This document shows, piece after piece, positions 42,502 to 54,120 of a stretch of DNA of 64,000 nucleotides. How positions within the stretch are numbered: position 1 is the first letter of the stretch; the number at the start of each line of letters is the position of its first letter. The DNA comes from Nitrospira sp. (GTDB lineage Bacteria > Nitrospirota > Nitrospiria > Nitrospirales > Nitrospiraceae), in assembly GCA_024998565.1 (NCBI GenBank), contig JACOEM010000006.1:124001-188000 (forward strand), given 5' to 3'. Below the pieces are notes generated by a model that had not been told where the DNA came from, ran no database searches, and saw only the letters and a program-made list of their open reading frames with translations. Both the position numbers and the translations under genes were made by a program.

Positions 42502-42996
42502 CTACCCGACCCAGGTGACGCGGATAAAATCTTCATCCTTATCGTATTGCAGTTCCAATTCGCCGTGATGCGCATGTTTCAGCGCTTCGCCGATTCGTCT
42601 CGGTAAGTGGGTATCGGTCGTGAGAACGACAAGCCCCTCTGCCCGGTTCTCGATCGTCATGATGCGGGCCAGCGGGTATTCCTTTTTTTCCTGCGCCTCG
42701 GCGTTATGGATCAGGCCCATGACTTGGTCCCGGTGCTGGTCTTTGTAGGCTCCCTTGAGCGTGACGAACCCTTTCGGGTTTTTGTCTTCGATGCGCAGAC
42801 AAGCCGGACAGACGATCTCATCGGCCCCCGCCGGTTTGGGTCCCCAGGTCCAGCGCCCCTTATGGAACAGCGCCCCGCAGGTCTTGCAGACCGTGGGCTC
42901 CTTCAACTTCCCCGGCATCTTGTAGGTGTCGTGTTGACCTTCCTGCACGAATCGATCGCGGCGCGCGGCGTGGCCGCCTTCAGTTTGTTTGTTCAT
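42502..42996 (-). CDS. BCAM0308 family zinc-binding protein
   Basis: 164 residues. A treble-clef-like zinc site is formed by CKTCGALFHKGRW and VCPACLRI. The rest (KGFVTLKG, HNAEAQEKKEYP) matches the BCAM0308 family, related to the N-terminal part of NMD3. Members are found in stress or heat-shock neighbourhoods, as here with Hsp20 and a phosphoribosyltransferase. ATG 42996 follows GGAATCG. Confidence 0.78.
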   Translation of the reverse strand: MNKQTEGGHAARRDRFVQEGQHDTYKMPGKLKEPTVCKTCGALFHKGRWTWGPKPAGADEIVCPACLRIEDKNPKGFVTLKGAYKDQHRDQVMGLIHNAEAQEKKEYPLARIMTIENRAEGLVVLTTDTHLPRRIGEALKHAHHGELELQYDKDEDFIRVTWVG

Positions 42997-43051
42997 CGGT
43001 GCGATTCCTTTTCTGTGCCGGGTCATCCGCTCTGTGGCCCGCACTGTGATG

Positions 43052-43705
43052 TTACGATCGGTTGATAGACGCTTCTTCCGCCAGGTTGAGATATTGCAGC
43101 ACCTCACGGTCTTCGACCTGTTCGAAGTCCCGATAGAAGTTACCGACGGCATAAAACGGATCCGGTACCCGCAGCACGATCAATTGGTCGACCAGTTTTC
43201 GCGCCTCCTCCACGGTCGAGTGCGGGCCCACCGGAATGGCCCCGATCACGCGACGCGGGTTTCCCTGGCGGGCGGTCGCAACGGAGGCAAAGAACGTCGC
43301 GCCTGTAGCGAGACCGTCATCGACGAGAATCACGGTCCGGTCCTTCAGGTCGGGGAACGGGCGTCCCTGCCGGTACAGGGCGACACGCCTGGTGACTTCC
43401 TTTTGCTGCGCCTGCACGGCGGCTGAAAGTTGTCGTTCTGTGAGCGACAAGCCGACGAGCGCCTCTCGATTCCAATAGACGGCGCCTGTTTCGCTGACGG
43501 CTCCCAGGGCATATTCAGGATTACCGGGCGCGCCGATTTTTCGCGTAATGAGCACATCAAGCGGCAGATGCAGGGCCAGGCTCAATTGATAGGCCACTGC
43601 CACTCCTCCGCGCGGCAACGCGAGGAGAATGGCGGTGGGATCGCTGCGAAAGGGGATCAATTCCTGTGCGAGGAGTTCTCCGGCTTCTTCACGGTTCTTG
43701 AACAT
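43052..43705 (-). CDS. Phosphoribosyltransferase-like protein
   Basis: 217 residues with the PRPP-binding loop VILVDDGLATGAT and a PRTase fold (ILLALPRGGVAVAYQL at the start). Proteins of this kind often lie beside Hsp20 and USP genes and may act in stress-linked nucleotide metabolism; the substrate is unknown. It lies upstream of the BCAM0308 gene on the same strand. Confidence 0.85.
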   Translation of the reverse strand: MFKNREEAGELLAQELIPFRSDPTAILLALPRGGVAVAYQLSLALHLPLDVLITRKIGAPGNPEYALGAVSETGAVYWNREALVGLSLTERQLSAAVQAQQKEVTRRVALYRQGRPFPDLKDRTVILVDDGLATGATFFASVATARQGNPRRVIGAIPVGPHSTVEEARKLVDQLIVLRVPDPFYAVGNFYRDFEQVEDREVLQYLNLAEEASINRS

Positions 43706-43756
43706 GACCCTCTACTCCCACTGCCGTTTGCCCTGCATGCTGTGGCCCGAACGGGG

Positions 43757-43906
43757 CTACCACAGTCCGCCCGTGACCCCTACGCCGATCAGGAACAGTG
43801 CCACGACGATCACCAGGACGATCAGCCACCGGTGATGGTGTGTTGCACCCTCGGGATGCCAATGGATTTCCCAGGGGATGTCCAGGTATCGAGGATGTCG
43901 GAACAT
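43757..43906 (-). CDS. 49-residue membrane protein
   Basis: ATG 43906 has GGAAGGAG upstream and opens 49 codons to a TAG stop. A His-rich cytoplasmic start (HPRYLDIPWEIHWHPEG, HHHR) is followed by one helix (WLIVLVIVVALFLIGVGV) and GGLW. It lies 16 bases after the hsp20 stop, so it is probably part of that operon. The function is unknown; a metal- or heme-binding role for the histidines is only a guess. Confidence 0.6.
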   Translation of the reverse strand: MFRHPRYLDIPWEIHWHPEGATHHHRWLIVLVIVVALFLIGVGVTGGLW

Positions 43907-43922
43907 GGCAGGCTCCTTCCGT

Positions 43923-44396
43923 TTAGGACACCTTCACGTCGATCGATTTCGGCTTGGCTTTCTCCGATTTCGGGAGATGCACTTTGAGGACGCCGTCTTT
44001 GTATTCCGCCGCGACCTTGCTGCCGTCGGCATCTTCCGGCAGGGTGAAGCTGCGCAAGAAGCTGCCGTACGCGCGTTCTACGCGATGATATTTCTTGTCT
44101 TTTTCTTCCTTCTCGTATTTGCGCTCGCCGGAGATCGCGAGCACATTGTCCTGCACCGTGAGTTTCACGTCTTCCTTCTTGACCTCGGGCAGTTCCGCCT
44201 TGATCAGATATTCCTTGTCGTCTTCGGTGATGTCGACCAAGGGAGACCATTCCGCGACCGAAATCGACTCCTTCTGGCCTTCCGCTTTGGTCGGTGTCCG
44301 ACCCCAGAGGGCGGACAAGCGCTGTTCCATGTCCTCAAGTTCCCGCCATGGATTCAACTGTCTCCGAAATGGTTCCCAACGGGTGAGTCCACTCAT
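43923..44396 (-). CDS. Hsp20/alpha-crystallin small heat-shock protein
   Basis: 157 residues. The alpha-crystallin domain (about 50-145) contains the family core EEDKEYLIKAELPEVKKED in outline and the conserved A-x-x-x-G-V-L motif as YKDGVLKVHLPK. ATG 44396 has AAAGGAG upstream. It is an ATP-independent holdase. It heads a minus-strand stress group with the small membrane protein, phosphoribosyltransferase and zinc protein. Confidence 0.92.
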   Translation of the reverse strand: MSGLTRWEPFRRQLNPWRELEDMEQRLSALWGRTPTKAEGQKESISVAEWSPLVDITEDDKEYLIKAELPEVKKEDVKLTVQDNVLAISGERKYEKEEKDKKYHRVERAYGSFLRSFTLPEDADGSKVAAEYKDGVLKVHLPKSEKAKPKSIDVKVS

Positions 44397-45545
44397 GGTC
44401 AGGTCTCCTTTACGGTCTGGGTAGGTGGAGCGTGAACCCTGTCCTGTCATACGTTCAAGATGGTGTTCCGGAACCGTCATTCTGCATTGGCACTGTTGCA
44501 GACTCGATGCCAGCGGAATATGCGGTGGGTATTCAGGGGGGAGGTGCGAAAGTTCACTTGCTTAGGAGCATGGGCAGGCGGTTTCGATCGTCGACCATGC
44601 TGCGGGGTGGGGCGTTACGGGACAGCGGTCGGGGGCCGCAATGGTGCCAATTACCTCATTGATTTCAATCCGGCCATGGTTACCCAATGAATGAAGGGAA
44701 ATGAAGGGAGGTGGATCCAGGATAAGGTCGAAACCCCCGCTTCCGTGCCGCGTCAGTGGGTTCGGGGGTCGCTCCTGTCGCAATTTCGGGGTCCGGTCCG
44801 AAGGGACGCGCTTCCATCTCGGTGCCAGTAGGAGGCACGGCTCGCACAAGGAGCCCGATGAATGGGAAGCGCGGGACATCCAGGTTGTGTGACTCGCCGG
44901 GATGTCCGGAGGGATTCCGCTCAGTGGGCAGGCCTGATCTCCACACGGGAGCGGGTTTTTTAGCGGAAAGATGAAGGGAGCGGACAGGGGATCCGCTTGC
45001 GGGGCAGAGGGTTTTGAGGAGTGTTAAGCGGGTGTGGGAAGGAGAGCATGTGTTCTCCTCGTGGCGATTTACCATAGGTCATCAGAAGTCATGTCACGCG
45101 CATTGAAGTCGAGAGGGGCTCTGCGCTCTCCGTTTTCCCATCCGAGCTTCCGAACTGACCTTCAGCGCAGCGTGAAAGTCTTTCTCTCAGGAAAGTGACC
45201 CTTGTTTCGCGGGTGGTTGTCGCAAGGTTCTAGAGGGTGAGGTGCGGCATTGTGGTAGAGGGCCAGATGAGAAAGGGGATCGCTTTTTCATTCCTGGACG
45301 AGTCGTATGATCGGGCAACGTTGGTAGAGAATCAGAGCAATACTAAGCAGATGCCCTCAAGGGAGAGCGGAGGAAAAAGTTGCGATGTAGCATCCAGCTG
45401 CACGAGGAGGGAGGTATAGGCGCTGCGAATGAGAAAAGTGTGTGTTGCATCCGACTCAAGGGCAACTCATGGTGGCCGGATCATAGAGGAGTTCTCCAGG
45501 GTCGGCGGTGATAGTCGGGGTCACTACCAACCAGAGGAGGGTATT
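44397..45545. other. Long gene-free stretch
   Basis: About 1.15 kb between divergently oriented hsp20 and cupredoxin genes with no supported coding region. Frames of 60-130 codons occur on both strands but none has a ribosome-binding site with recognisable sequence. The stretch around 44815-44840 (TCTCGGTGCCAGTAGG) is echoed at about 60679. The stretch may hold a degraded gene or a non-coding RNA, but I see no evidence for either. Confidence 0.4.
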
Positions 45546-46022
45546 ATGAAACGGTCGGGTCACGCATGTCGTGGGTTTTTGGTTCCCTTCGCATTGAGTG
45601 TGGTGTCGCTCGCGGGAATAGCTCCCGGCATCCCGACACTCGCTCAAGCTGATGAAGGCAAGATAGAGGTTGTTATCAAGGACGATGGATATCATGTGAA
45701 AGGGCATACGACACCTGGCGCGCTGACGAGAATCATTCTTCGCAACGAAGGGTCTATGACGCACGGATTCAGCTCGCGAATTTTAAAAGATGTGCAGGTT
45801 CGCAAAGAAGGGGATACGAGGGAGGTCGTCGCCCACGGGGTAAAGTCATTCCACGTGGATGCGGGAAAAATCGCGACGCTGGTTTTCACCAAACCGGTCA
45901 AACATGATCCGTCGACCGGCATTAGTGAAACCGAACAGTATGCGTTCTGGTGTGATCTGCACCCGCAAATGAGGGGTGAGTTTCTGATCGTTGAGACCAG
46001 GGGGGAAGTGGGTGGCGGGTGA
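45546..46022 (+). CDS. Cupredoxin (type 1 copper protein)
   Basis: 158 residues. A signal peptide (to about residue 35) precedes a plastocyanin-like domain with the complete type 1 copper set: H73 in MTHGFSS, C136, H139 and M142 in WCDLHPQM. GAGGAGGG lies six bases before the ATG. It is a periplasmic electron carrier or copper-binding protein. A rho-independent terminator follows, so it is monocistronic. Confidence 0.85.
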   Translation: MKRSGHACRGFLVPFALSVVSLAGIAPGIPTLAQADEGKIEVVIKDDGYHVKGHTTPGALTRIILRNEGSMTHGFSSRILKDVQVRKEGDTREVVAHGVKSFHVDAGKIATLVFTKPVKHDPSTGISETEQYAFWCDLHPQMRGEFLIVETRGEVGGG

Positions 46023-46084
46023 GACGTTGAAGGATCAGTCGTGTCACAGTTTGCGAAGGACGGTGCTCGTGAATCGCAGGGGGA

Positions 46085-46119
46085 GAGAGGGCGTCTTGGG
46101 GCGCCCTCTCTTTTATTTT
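46085..46119 (+). terminator. Rho-independent terminator
   Basis: GAGAGGGCG and CGCCCTCTC form nine perfect pairs around an eight-base loop, followed by TTTTATTTT. It ends the cupredoxin transcript. Confidence 0.85.
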
Positions 46120-46231
46120 CGGCGTGAGAGGAGAACCGGATGTTCGGGGCCTGTCCCGTCGGAGAAAGAACGGGCGGGCAGCAGGTGAGGAGGCGCTGTT
46201 TTCATTCTGCCGCTCTGGACACAGACCTTCC

Positions 46232-46912
46232 CTATGTCAGAAAAGCCTTTCGAACCTTGAGGAGGAAGGCATCGGCCAGTTCCGGACGGGCCTGTTGGGA
46301 GCAGGTGCGGAGTCGCCGCGCCGCTTCTGCGGTCCAGTGTTCTCCCATGTCGATGACCTCGCCGGGGCGAAAGTGCCCGGCTTTGATCCTGGCCACGGCT
46401 TCACCCACCGGGGTTTCCGAAATTCTGATGCTGAACGTCCCCCGTTCCAACAATTCACAGAGGTTGAAGAGCACCCGCACATAGGCCGCCGCGTATTTGG
46501 CGGGCCGTCCATCCTTTTTCTCCAACATTTTCTTGCGCTGGTTGTCGCAGTAGTTGAGGAACGACTCATAGGCCGCCTGCGCCGACCAGAGACGCGGAAA
46601 GAGTTGGCGTAGCTCCGCGCCCCAATCATCCATCGTCACCACCGGCGCCACCAGTGTTTCGAGCACCAGGGGATGACCCTGCAGGGCCAATTGGAGAAAG
46701 TGCCCGATCTCCCAGGACGTTTCGTCCGCTTCCTCCTTCATCATCCTCGTGCCCTGATACTTAAACCCGACACGAAACAGTTCGGCGGTGGGCAGGACGA
46801 AGACACTGCGGTAGTCCTTGTCGCTTTCGGGACCGGCCAGGCCGTGGGCGTGCGAACCGACCACCACTTTCAAAATGCAGGCATCGGTCGACGACGTAGC
46901 TGCGTCTCTCAT
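46232..46912 (-). CDS. RlaP-like nucleotidyltransferase
   Basis: 226 residues. The N-terminus has the polymerase-beta type site GSHAHGLAGPESDKDYRS (G-S-x8-S-D-x-D), as in the RlaP/YcgL family (PF10127), linked by comparative genomics to RNA repair. The rest is helical. It is the last gene of the E1-E2-ACP unit and overlaps the acyl carrier gene by four bases, which is not its usual neighbourhood. Confidence 0.8.
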   Translation of the reverse strand: MRDAATSSTDACILKVVVGSHAHGLAGPESDKDYRSVFVLPTAELFRVGFKYQGTRMMKEEADETSWEIGHFLQLALQGHPLVLETLVAPVVTMDDWGAELRQLFPRLWSAQAAYESFLNYCDNQRKKMLEKKDGRPAKYAAAYVRVLFNLCELLERGTFSIRISETPVGEAVARIKAGHFRPGEVIDMGEHWTAEAARRLRTCSQQARPELADAFLLKVRKAFLT

Positions 46913-47166
46913 GATCGCGCGGCGGAGAGTTGGGTAAGACAGCCGTTCAAGGTCATGTATTTGGGGTAGTCGGCTTCAGGAATCTCGATATGGAACTCCT
47001 TGTGAAGCGCCACCACGAAGTTGAGGAAGTCCATCGAGTCGAGGTCGAGTTGGTCGCGGAAGCTGACATCCGGGCGTAGGGAGGTTGTATCCGCTTCCGG
47101 TGCGATCTCACCGAGAAGACGAAGGACCTGGCTGCGCGTTTCGTCTTCCGACGATGGCGTGCTCAT
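46909..47166 (-). CDS. Acyl carrier protein
   Basis: 85 residues, four-helix acyl carrier fold. The phosphopantetheine serine is S44 in [10 protein letters not shown]. It overlaps the E2 gene by four bases upstream and the nucleotidyltransferase downstream. An acyl carrier directly coupled to a dihydrolipoyl acyltransferase suggests that acyl groups made by the dehydrogenase can be passed to a carrier. Confidence 0.88.
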   Translation of the reverse strand: MSTPSSEDETRSQVLRLLGEIAPEADTTSLRPDVSFRDQLDLDSMDFLNFVVALHKEFHIEIPEADYPKYMTLNGCLTQLSAARS

Positions 47167-48335
47167 AATGATTGGGGCTCCTGTAACAAGCGATCGATCT
47201 CAGCCAGGAACAATCCTCCACGGTGGCCGTCCGTGACGCGGTGGTCGGCGGAGAGCGACGCCATGAGAACCGGCCTCGGCACAACCAGGCCATCGGCAAC
47301 CCAGGGGCGTTCGACGACTTTGCCGAATCCGACCAGCGCGACTTGGGGAGGATAAATGACTCCGAACACAGTTTCCACTCCCTGTTCCCCCAGACTCGTG
47401 ACGGTAATGGTCGGGTCGGACAGTTCCGAGCTCCGTAACGAACCGGCCCGGGCGCGCTTCACCAGGTCTTGAAAGTTCTGCATCAATTCGCTGAGGCTCA
47501 GCCGGTCGGCGTCGTGCAACGCCGGCGCGACCAGTCCACCCTGGCGGAGAGAAATGGCGGTGCCGATATGAATCCGTTCGCTTCGGCTGGCCTCGCCGTC
47601 CTTCCACAGCGCGTTGAGTTCGGGAACCCGACGCAGTGCGAAGGCGACCGCTTTGATCAGCAAGACACCGTAGAGAAGACGCTCTGTGACCGGACGCTGC
47701 TCGTTCGAGTCCTTCAGCCAGGTGATTGCCCGGCCCATGTCGATGGTGGTGCTGAGGTAATAGTGGGGGATCTCGCGTTTGGATCGGGCCATGGCTGCGG
47801 CGATGGTTTGCCGCATGCGTGCCTGGCGGTCGGCGGCACCGACCGGTTTGGCGATGTCCGCCGTCGCCGTGGTGGCTCGCTCAATATCGTCGAGGGTGAT
47901 GGCTCCTTCCGGGCCGGTTCCCTGCAACGTGTTTGCGTCGATGCCTCGCTCGGTGGCCAGTTTTTTCGCCGCTGGTGAAATCCGCAATCGCCCCGCCTGA
48001 GACGGCGCAACGGCTCCGCTCTCCGTTCGAGGGGCGGGCGGAGGGGGGGCCGGTGGAACGGCGACCGTCCGGGGAGAAGCGACACTTGCCGTCGGTCGTC
48101 CCTCTTCGCGAATGATCGCCATGACCGTGCCGACCGGGATCTTGTCGCCCGGTCTGGTGATGAGTCGCTCGATGATGCCTGTGAAATGGGATTCGACGTC
48201 GATGGCGGCCTTTTCCGTATCGACCTCCGCGATGATCTCGCCCTTGGTGATGCGGTCGCCTTCTTTCTTTTTCCACTGCACCAAGGTGCCGTCGGTCATG
48301 TCGGCGCCGAGTGTCGGCATCAGGAATTCAGCCAT
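47163..48335 (-). CDS. Dihydrolipoyl acetyltransferase (E2)
   Basis: 390 residues. Lipoyl domain 1-78 with the modified lysine K42 in VDTEKAAID; a proline-alanine linker; an E1/E3-binding domain at about 113-150 ([16 protein letters not shown]); the catalytic acyltransferase domain from 165, with H365-x3-D369-G370 in [11 protein letters not shown]. It transfers the acyl group from E1 to CoA. E1 genes are upstream on the same strand, separated by a short family-A repeat; no E3 gene is near. Confidence 0.93.
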   Translation of the reverse strand: MAEFLMPTLGADMTDGTLVQWKKKEGDRITKGEIIAEVDTEKAAIDVESHFTGIIERLITRPGDKIPVGTVMAIIREEGRPTASVASPRTVAVPPAPPPPAPRTESGAVAPSQAGRLRISPAAKKLATERGIDANTLQGTGPEGAITLDDIERATTATADIAKPVGAADRQARMRQTIAAAMARSKREIPHYYLSTTIDMGRAITWLKDSNEQRPVTERLLYGVLLIKAVAFALRRVPELNALWKDGEASRSERIHIGTAISLRQGGLVAPALHDADRLSLSELMQNFQDLVKRARAGSLRSSELSDPTITVTSLGEQGVETVFGVIYPPQVALVGFGKVVERPWVADGLVVPRPVLMASLSADHRVTDGHRGGLFLAEIDRLLQEPQSL

Positions 48336-48346
48336 GATGGAGACTC

Positions 48347-48380
48347 CGTGAAGCGCGAAAGGTGAAACGTGAAACGTAAA
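48347..48380. repeat. Dispersed repeat, family A (half copy)
   Basis: AGCGCGAAAGGTGAAACGTG followed by AAACGTAAAATGG fills the spacer between the E2 and E1-beta genes. Only the GTGAAACGT half is present. Confidence 0.5.
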
Positions 48381-48423
48381 ATGGAACGGGCCATGAGTGA
48401 CAGAGAAACAGCCAAGGCATCGG

Positions 48424-49398
48424 TTATCCCAGCAACCTGCGAACCGCCTTCACGATCTTGTCCGGCTGCGGCAGCGCCGCCTCTTCCAGATGTTTCGGAT
48501 AGGGAATTGGGACTTCTTCGCTGCAGACCCGTGCAACCGGGGCATCCAAATCGTAAAACGCACCCTCCATGATCTGCGCGGAGACTTCGGCGGCGAAGCT
48601 TCCCGTGCGCCAGGCCTCGTCGATAACCACCGCCCGGTGAGTTTTTCGAACGGAGGTGAGGATGGTGCCGATATCGAGAGGACGCAGGACACGCAGGTCC
48701 ACGACCTCCGCTTCGATGCCCTCTTGAGCCAATTGTGTGGCAGCGGCCAACGCCTTCCAGAGGCTACCCCCGAATGTGATGAGGCTCACGTCTTTTCCGG
48801 GTCGGCGCACCGCAGCGCGGGAAATATCGACTACCGGATGGCTTTCCTCCAATTCGCCTTCCATGGAATAGAGATACGCATGTTCGAAAATAAACACCGG
48901 GTCCGGCTCCTGGAGCGCGGTGAGCAACATCCCCCGCGCATCCGTCACAGTGGCGGGCGTCAGGACCGTGATGCCGGGAATGTGCGCATACCAGCCTTCC
49001 AGGCTGTGCGAATGTTGCGCCGCCACCTGGCGGCCGGCGCCGGTAGCCATTCGAACGACCAGCGGCACGTTGAACTGACCGCCGGACATGTGCCGGAGCG
49101 TTGCCGCGTTGTTAAGAATTTGATCGAGTGCCAGCAGGCTGAAATTCACCGTCATCACTTCCACAATCGGACGCATGCCGCCCAGGGCCGCGCCGATGCC
49201 GGCGCCCACGAAGGTGCTTTCCGATAGCGGCGTATCACGAATGCGTTCCGGGCCGAACTCGTCGAGCAATCCTTTGCTGCAGGCATAGGTGCCCCCGTAC
49301 TTTCCGACATCCTCCCCCATGAGGAACACACGAGGGTCGCGCTGGAGCGCTTCCCGCAATCCCGCCCGAACGGCTTCTCTGTAGGTGATTTTGGTCAT
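48424..49398 (-). CDS. Pyruvate (2-oxoacid) dehydrogenase E1, beta subunit
   Basis: 324 residues. It has the E1-beta marks [14 protein letters not shown] and [17 protein letters not shown], and a C-terminal [13 protein letters not shown]. With E1-alpha it forms the thiamine-dependent decarboxylase that feeds E2. I start at ATG 49398; a GTG three codons earlier is possible. It lies between the repeats flanking E2 and E1-alpha. Confidence 0.92.
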   Translation of the reverse strand: MTKITYREAVRAGLREALQRDPRVFLMGEDVGKYGGTYACSKGLLDEFGPERIRDTPLSESTFVGAGIGAALGGMRPIVEVMTVNFSLLALDQILNNAATLRHMSGGQFNVPLVVRMATGAGRQVAAQHSHSLEGWYAHIPGITVLTPATVTDARGMLLTALQEPDPVFIFEHAYLYSMEGELEESHPVVDISRAAVRRPGKDVSLITFGGSLWKALAAATQLAQEGIEAEVVDLRVLRPLDIGTILTSVRKTHRAVVIDEAWRTGSFAAEVSAQIMEGAFYDLDAPVARVCSEEVPIPYPKHLEEAALPQPDKIVKAVRRLLG

Positions 49399-49408
49399 AG
49401 GTGCCACC

Positions 49409-49475
49409 GCGAAAGGTGAGACGCGAACCAGCTACGTAGATTCGCCTGACGTTTCACGTCGTACGTCTCACATCC
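49409..49475. repeat. Dispersed repeat, family A, at the E1-alpha 3' end
   Basis: GCGAAAGGTGAGACGCGAAC on one side and GACGTTTCACGTCGTACG on the other. The stop codon and the last codons of E1-alpha (DVRRTT) lie inside the right half. Confidence 0.55.
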
Positions 49476-50437
49476 GTGCACACATCCTTGTTGAGATCCT
49501 CAATCGGCTCCCAGGGGGCCGCTTCGGCGAAGGCCACGGCTTCCTCGATCTCAGTCGCGATCGCAACCTCTAACTGTTGGAGATCTTCGTCGCGCAGCAA
49601 TCGGGCCTGACGAAGGGCCTGTTCGAACGTCGCAATCGGGTCCCGACGCTTCCATTCGCTGACCTCGTCCTTGGTCCGATACAGCTCGGCGTCGTACATG
49701 GAATGGGCGCGAAAGCGATAGGTCCGGTATTCAAGGAAGTAGGGACCGTTGCCGCTTCTGATCAGCTCCACTGCGCGACCGGTCGCGGCCTCAACCGCCA
49801 GCACGTCCATACCGTCGACTGTGTCGGCGCCCATCGCATAGGCCTTCGCCTTGGCGGCAATATCGGGTTGCGATTGATGGCGGGCCAGGGCAGTACCCAT
49901 CGCATAGAGGTTATTTTCACAGAGAAACAACACCGGGAGTTTCCACAAGGCGGCCAGGTTGAGGGATTCGTGAAACTCGCCCTCCGCCACCGCGCCGTCG
50001 CCGAAGTAGCAGCCAGTGACACGCTTGCGACCTTGCATCTTGTCGGCGAGGGCCAGGCCGACGGCCACGGGTAATCCACCGGCCACGATGGCCAGGCCTC
50101 CGTAAAACCGCCGGGAGGCATCGAAGAAATGCATCGAGCCTCCGCGTCCGCGCGCGCAACCGGCGGCTTTCCCATACAGCTCTGCCATCAGCTGCCTCAT
50201 CGATGTGCCGCGGACCAGCGCATGGCCATGTTCCCGATAGGTGGCGACGATCGCGTCCTCGTTGGTGAACGACGGGATGGAGCCGGCAGCCACGGCCTCT
50301 TCACCGATGTACAGATGGAGAAAGCCGTGGATCTTTCCGAGCTGATACAGTTCCGCGGTCCGTTCCTCAAAGCGTCGGATCCGTATCATGTGTCGCAACA
50401 GCTCTAGGCCTCGTTCGCGTGTCAAGGAGGGTGTCAT
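49454..50437 (-). CDS. Pyruvate (2-oxoacid) dehydrogenase E1, alpha subunit
   Basis: 327 residues. Thiamine diphosphate motif [15 protein letters not shown] with ENNLYAMG; phosphorylation-loop-like [10 protein letters not shown]. It matches PDH/acetoin-dehydrogenase type E1-alpha; [13 protein letters not shown] near the N-terminus is typical. Its C-terminal six residues come from a repeat. It is the first gene of the unit E1-alpha, E1-beta, E2, acyl carrier protein, RlaP. Confidence 0.92.
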   Translation of the reverse strand: MTPSLTRERGLELLRHMIRIRRFEERTAELYQLGKIHGFLHLYIGEEAVAAGSIPSFTNEDAIVATYREHGHALVRGTSMRQLMAELYGKAAGCARGRGGSMHFFDASRRFYGGLAIVAGGLPVAVGLALADKMQGRKRVTGCYFGDGAVAEGEFHESLNLAALWKLPVLFLCENNLYAMGTALARHQSQPDIAAKAKAYAMGADTVDGMDVLAVEAATGRAVELIRSGNGPYFLEYRTYRFRAHSMYDAELYRTKDEVSEWKRRDPIATFEQALRQARLLRDEDLQQLEVAIATEIEEAVAFAEAAPWEPIEDLNKDVCTDVRRTT

Positions 50438-50524
50438 GTCGTCTCTCTTTTCCCCCAGCGCGCTGTCGGCAATCAGCGTTCAGCTTGAGACGAATTTCTC
50501 TTTCCGATGCTGACTGCTCCTCGC

Positions 50525-52285
<1,761 letters not shown>

Positions 52286-52461
52286 TGTGCGGTTCACACT
52301 CCTCGGACAGACTCCGAGCATGCGTTCTGCAAGGCATAGACCATCGACGCCCGTGAAGGCCGGATCGGAAAGCGAGGGAAATCACGGTGGTTAGTGAGCC
52401 GCAGGCGGGGACAGTCGATGGCCCACCTGTAGCATTATTCACCAGTGGTAAGAGGAGGGTC

Positions 52462-53808
52462 GTGGATAATCGCGCCAAGCAAGACGAGATCAGGGTGTTG
52501 ATCATGGGAGCCGCCGGGCGGGATTTCCATAACTTCAACGTGCTGTTTCGCGGCAATCCTGACTATCGGGTCGTAGGGTTCACCGCCGCGCAGATTCCCA
52601 ACATCGACGACCGGCTCTATCCCCCGGCGTTGGCCGGCGCCTTGTATCCTTCCGGTATCCCGATCCATGCGGAACAGGAGCTCGATTGCTTGATCAGGAC
52701 CCAGCACGTTGAGCGGGTCGTCTTTTCGTACAGTGATGTCTCCCATGAAGCGCTCATGCAGCATGCCTCCCGCGTGATGGCGGCAGGAGCGGACTTCTGG
52801 CTGGCGGGCCCGCAGTCCACGATGCTTCCGGCCAAGAAGCCGGTGGTGTCGATCTGCGCGACGCGCACGGGAGCGGGCAAGAGTCCTGTGGCCCGCCGGG
52901 TCGTCTCGATTCTGAAAGGGGAAGGGCTGCGGGTTGCCACGGTGCGGCATCCGATGCCCTACGGCAATCTTGAGCAACAGGCGGTACAGCGGTTTGCTGC
53001 TCTGGAGGACTTGGACGCGGCGGCCTGCACCATTGAAGAGCGGGAGGAGTACGAACCCCATCTCGCGCAGGGCGGGACGGTCTATGCGGGAGTGGATTAC
53101 GAACGGATTCTCCGGGAGGTCGAAGATCAGGCCGATGTCATTGTATGGGACGGGGGCAACAACGACTGGTCGTTTTTTGTGCCGGACCTCGAACTCGTAC
53201 TTGTCGATCCGCATCGGGCCGGGGAGCCGCCGTATTTCCCGGGGGAGGTGAATCTCATCCGGGCGGATGTGGTGGTGCTGACCAAGCTGGATACCGCGAC
53301 GCCCGAACAGGTGGATGCGGCGCGTCGATCCATTGAAACCGTGAATCCCCGGGCGGCGCTCGTGGAGACCGCCATGCCGCCCAAAGTCGATCATCCGGAC
53401 AGGATTACCGGCAGACGCGTGCTCGTTGTCGAAGACGGCCCTACATTGACGCATGGCGGTATGGCCTTCGGCGCCGGTGGTCTAGTGGCCCGGCGGTATG
53501 AAGCCGGTTGCCTGGTGGATCCGAGGCCCTACGCAGCGGGGAGTCTCAATCGCACCTTCCGGCAGTATCCGCATCTGGGGCCGCTCCTTCCCGCGATGGG
53601 GTACGGGCCTGAGCAGGTCCGCGAACTGGAGGAAACGATCGAACGGGTGGAGTGCGACCTCGTGGTCATCGCCACACCGATGGATTTACGGCGACTCATT
53701 CGGATTACGAAGCCGACGGTGCGGGTGAGTTATGACGTGGAGGACCGGGGCCGCCCGACGTTGACGGACGTGATGCAAGGTGTCATCGACAGGGCGAAAC
53801 AATCATGA
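52462..53808 (+). CDS. Cyclic 2,3-diphosphoglycerate synthetase-like GTPase
   Basis: 448 residues from GTG 52462 with AAGAGGAGGG upstream. A Rossmann-like N-terminal part (IRVLIMGAAGRDFHNFN) is followed by a P-loop domain, ATRTGAGKSPVAR at about 131-143, and DVIVWDGGNNDWSFF with LTKLDTA as the guanine-site-like NKxD analogue. This matches the archaeal cyclic 2,3-diphosphoglycerate synthetase family, which forms a thermoprotectant in methanogens; bacterial members have no proven role. A zinc-ribbon gene follows. Confidence 0.82.
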   Translation: MDNRAKQDEIRVLIMGAAGRDFHNFNVLFRGNPDYRVVGFTAAQIPNIDDRLYPPALAGALYPSGIPIHAEQELDCLIRTQHVERVVFSYSDVSHEALMQHASRVMAAGADFWLAGPQSTMLPAKKPVVSICATRTGAGKSPVARRVVSILKGEGLRVATVRHPMPYGNLEQQAVQRFAALEDLDAAACTIEEREEYEPHLAQGGTVYAGVDYERILREVEDQADVIVWDGGNNDWSFFVPDLELVLVDPHRAGEPPYFPGEVNLIRADVVVLTKLDTATPEQVDAARRSIETVNPRAALVETAMPPKVDHPDRITGRRVLVVEDGPTLTHGGMAFGAGGLVARRYEAGCLVDPRPYAAGSLNRTFRQYPHLGPLLPAMGYGPEQVRELEETIERVECDLVVIATPMDLRRLIRITKPTVRVSYDVEDRGRPTLTDVMQGVIDRAKQS

Positions 53809-53888
53809 ATCCTTTTCGCGGCGCCACACTCCAATAGGCAACAGGAGATGGAAGGCCGCTTCAACGAACAAACGAGAAGGAGAGATAT

Positions 53889-54107
53889 ATGGTGACGCAC
53901 CCGACACATATTGCTCAGGATCGATGCCATCGCTGCGGAGGCTTGATGGTTCGGGAGGAGATTCGCGAGGTGAACCAGGTCGGTTTGCGTTGCGTAATGT
54001 GCGGGGAACACATCGATCCGCTCATCCTCGAACATCGCCGGAAGATGCGCACACCCGAAGGGGCTCGCCAGCTGTTGGCCAAGGGCGAAAAAGCCGGGAT
54101 GAACTAG
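53889..54107 (+). CDS. Small zinc-ribbon protein
   Basis: 72 residues. Two pairs of cysteines, CHRCGG and CVMCGE, form a zinc ribbon; the rest is charged (LILEHRRKMRTPEGARQLL). GAAGGAGAG lies before the ATG. It follows the GTPase by 80 bases and could be its partner or a transcription or translation accessory factor. Its function is unknown. Confidence 0.72.
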   Translation: MVTHPTHIAQDRCHRCGGLMVREEIREVNQVGLRCVMCGEHIDPLILEHRRKMRTPEGARQLLAKGEKAGMN

Positions 54108-54120
54108 TCGATCCGCACCG

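Noticed and set aside
44432-45419. Several 60-130 codon frames in the gene-free stretch
   Set aside because: No motifs, no ribosome-binding sites, and low-complexity composition.
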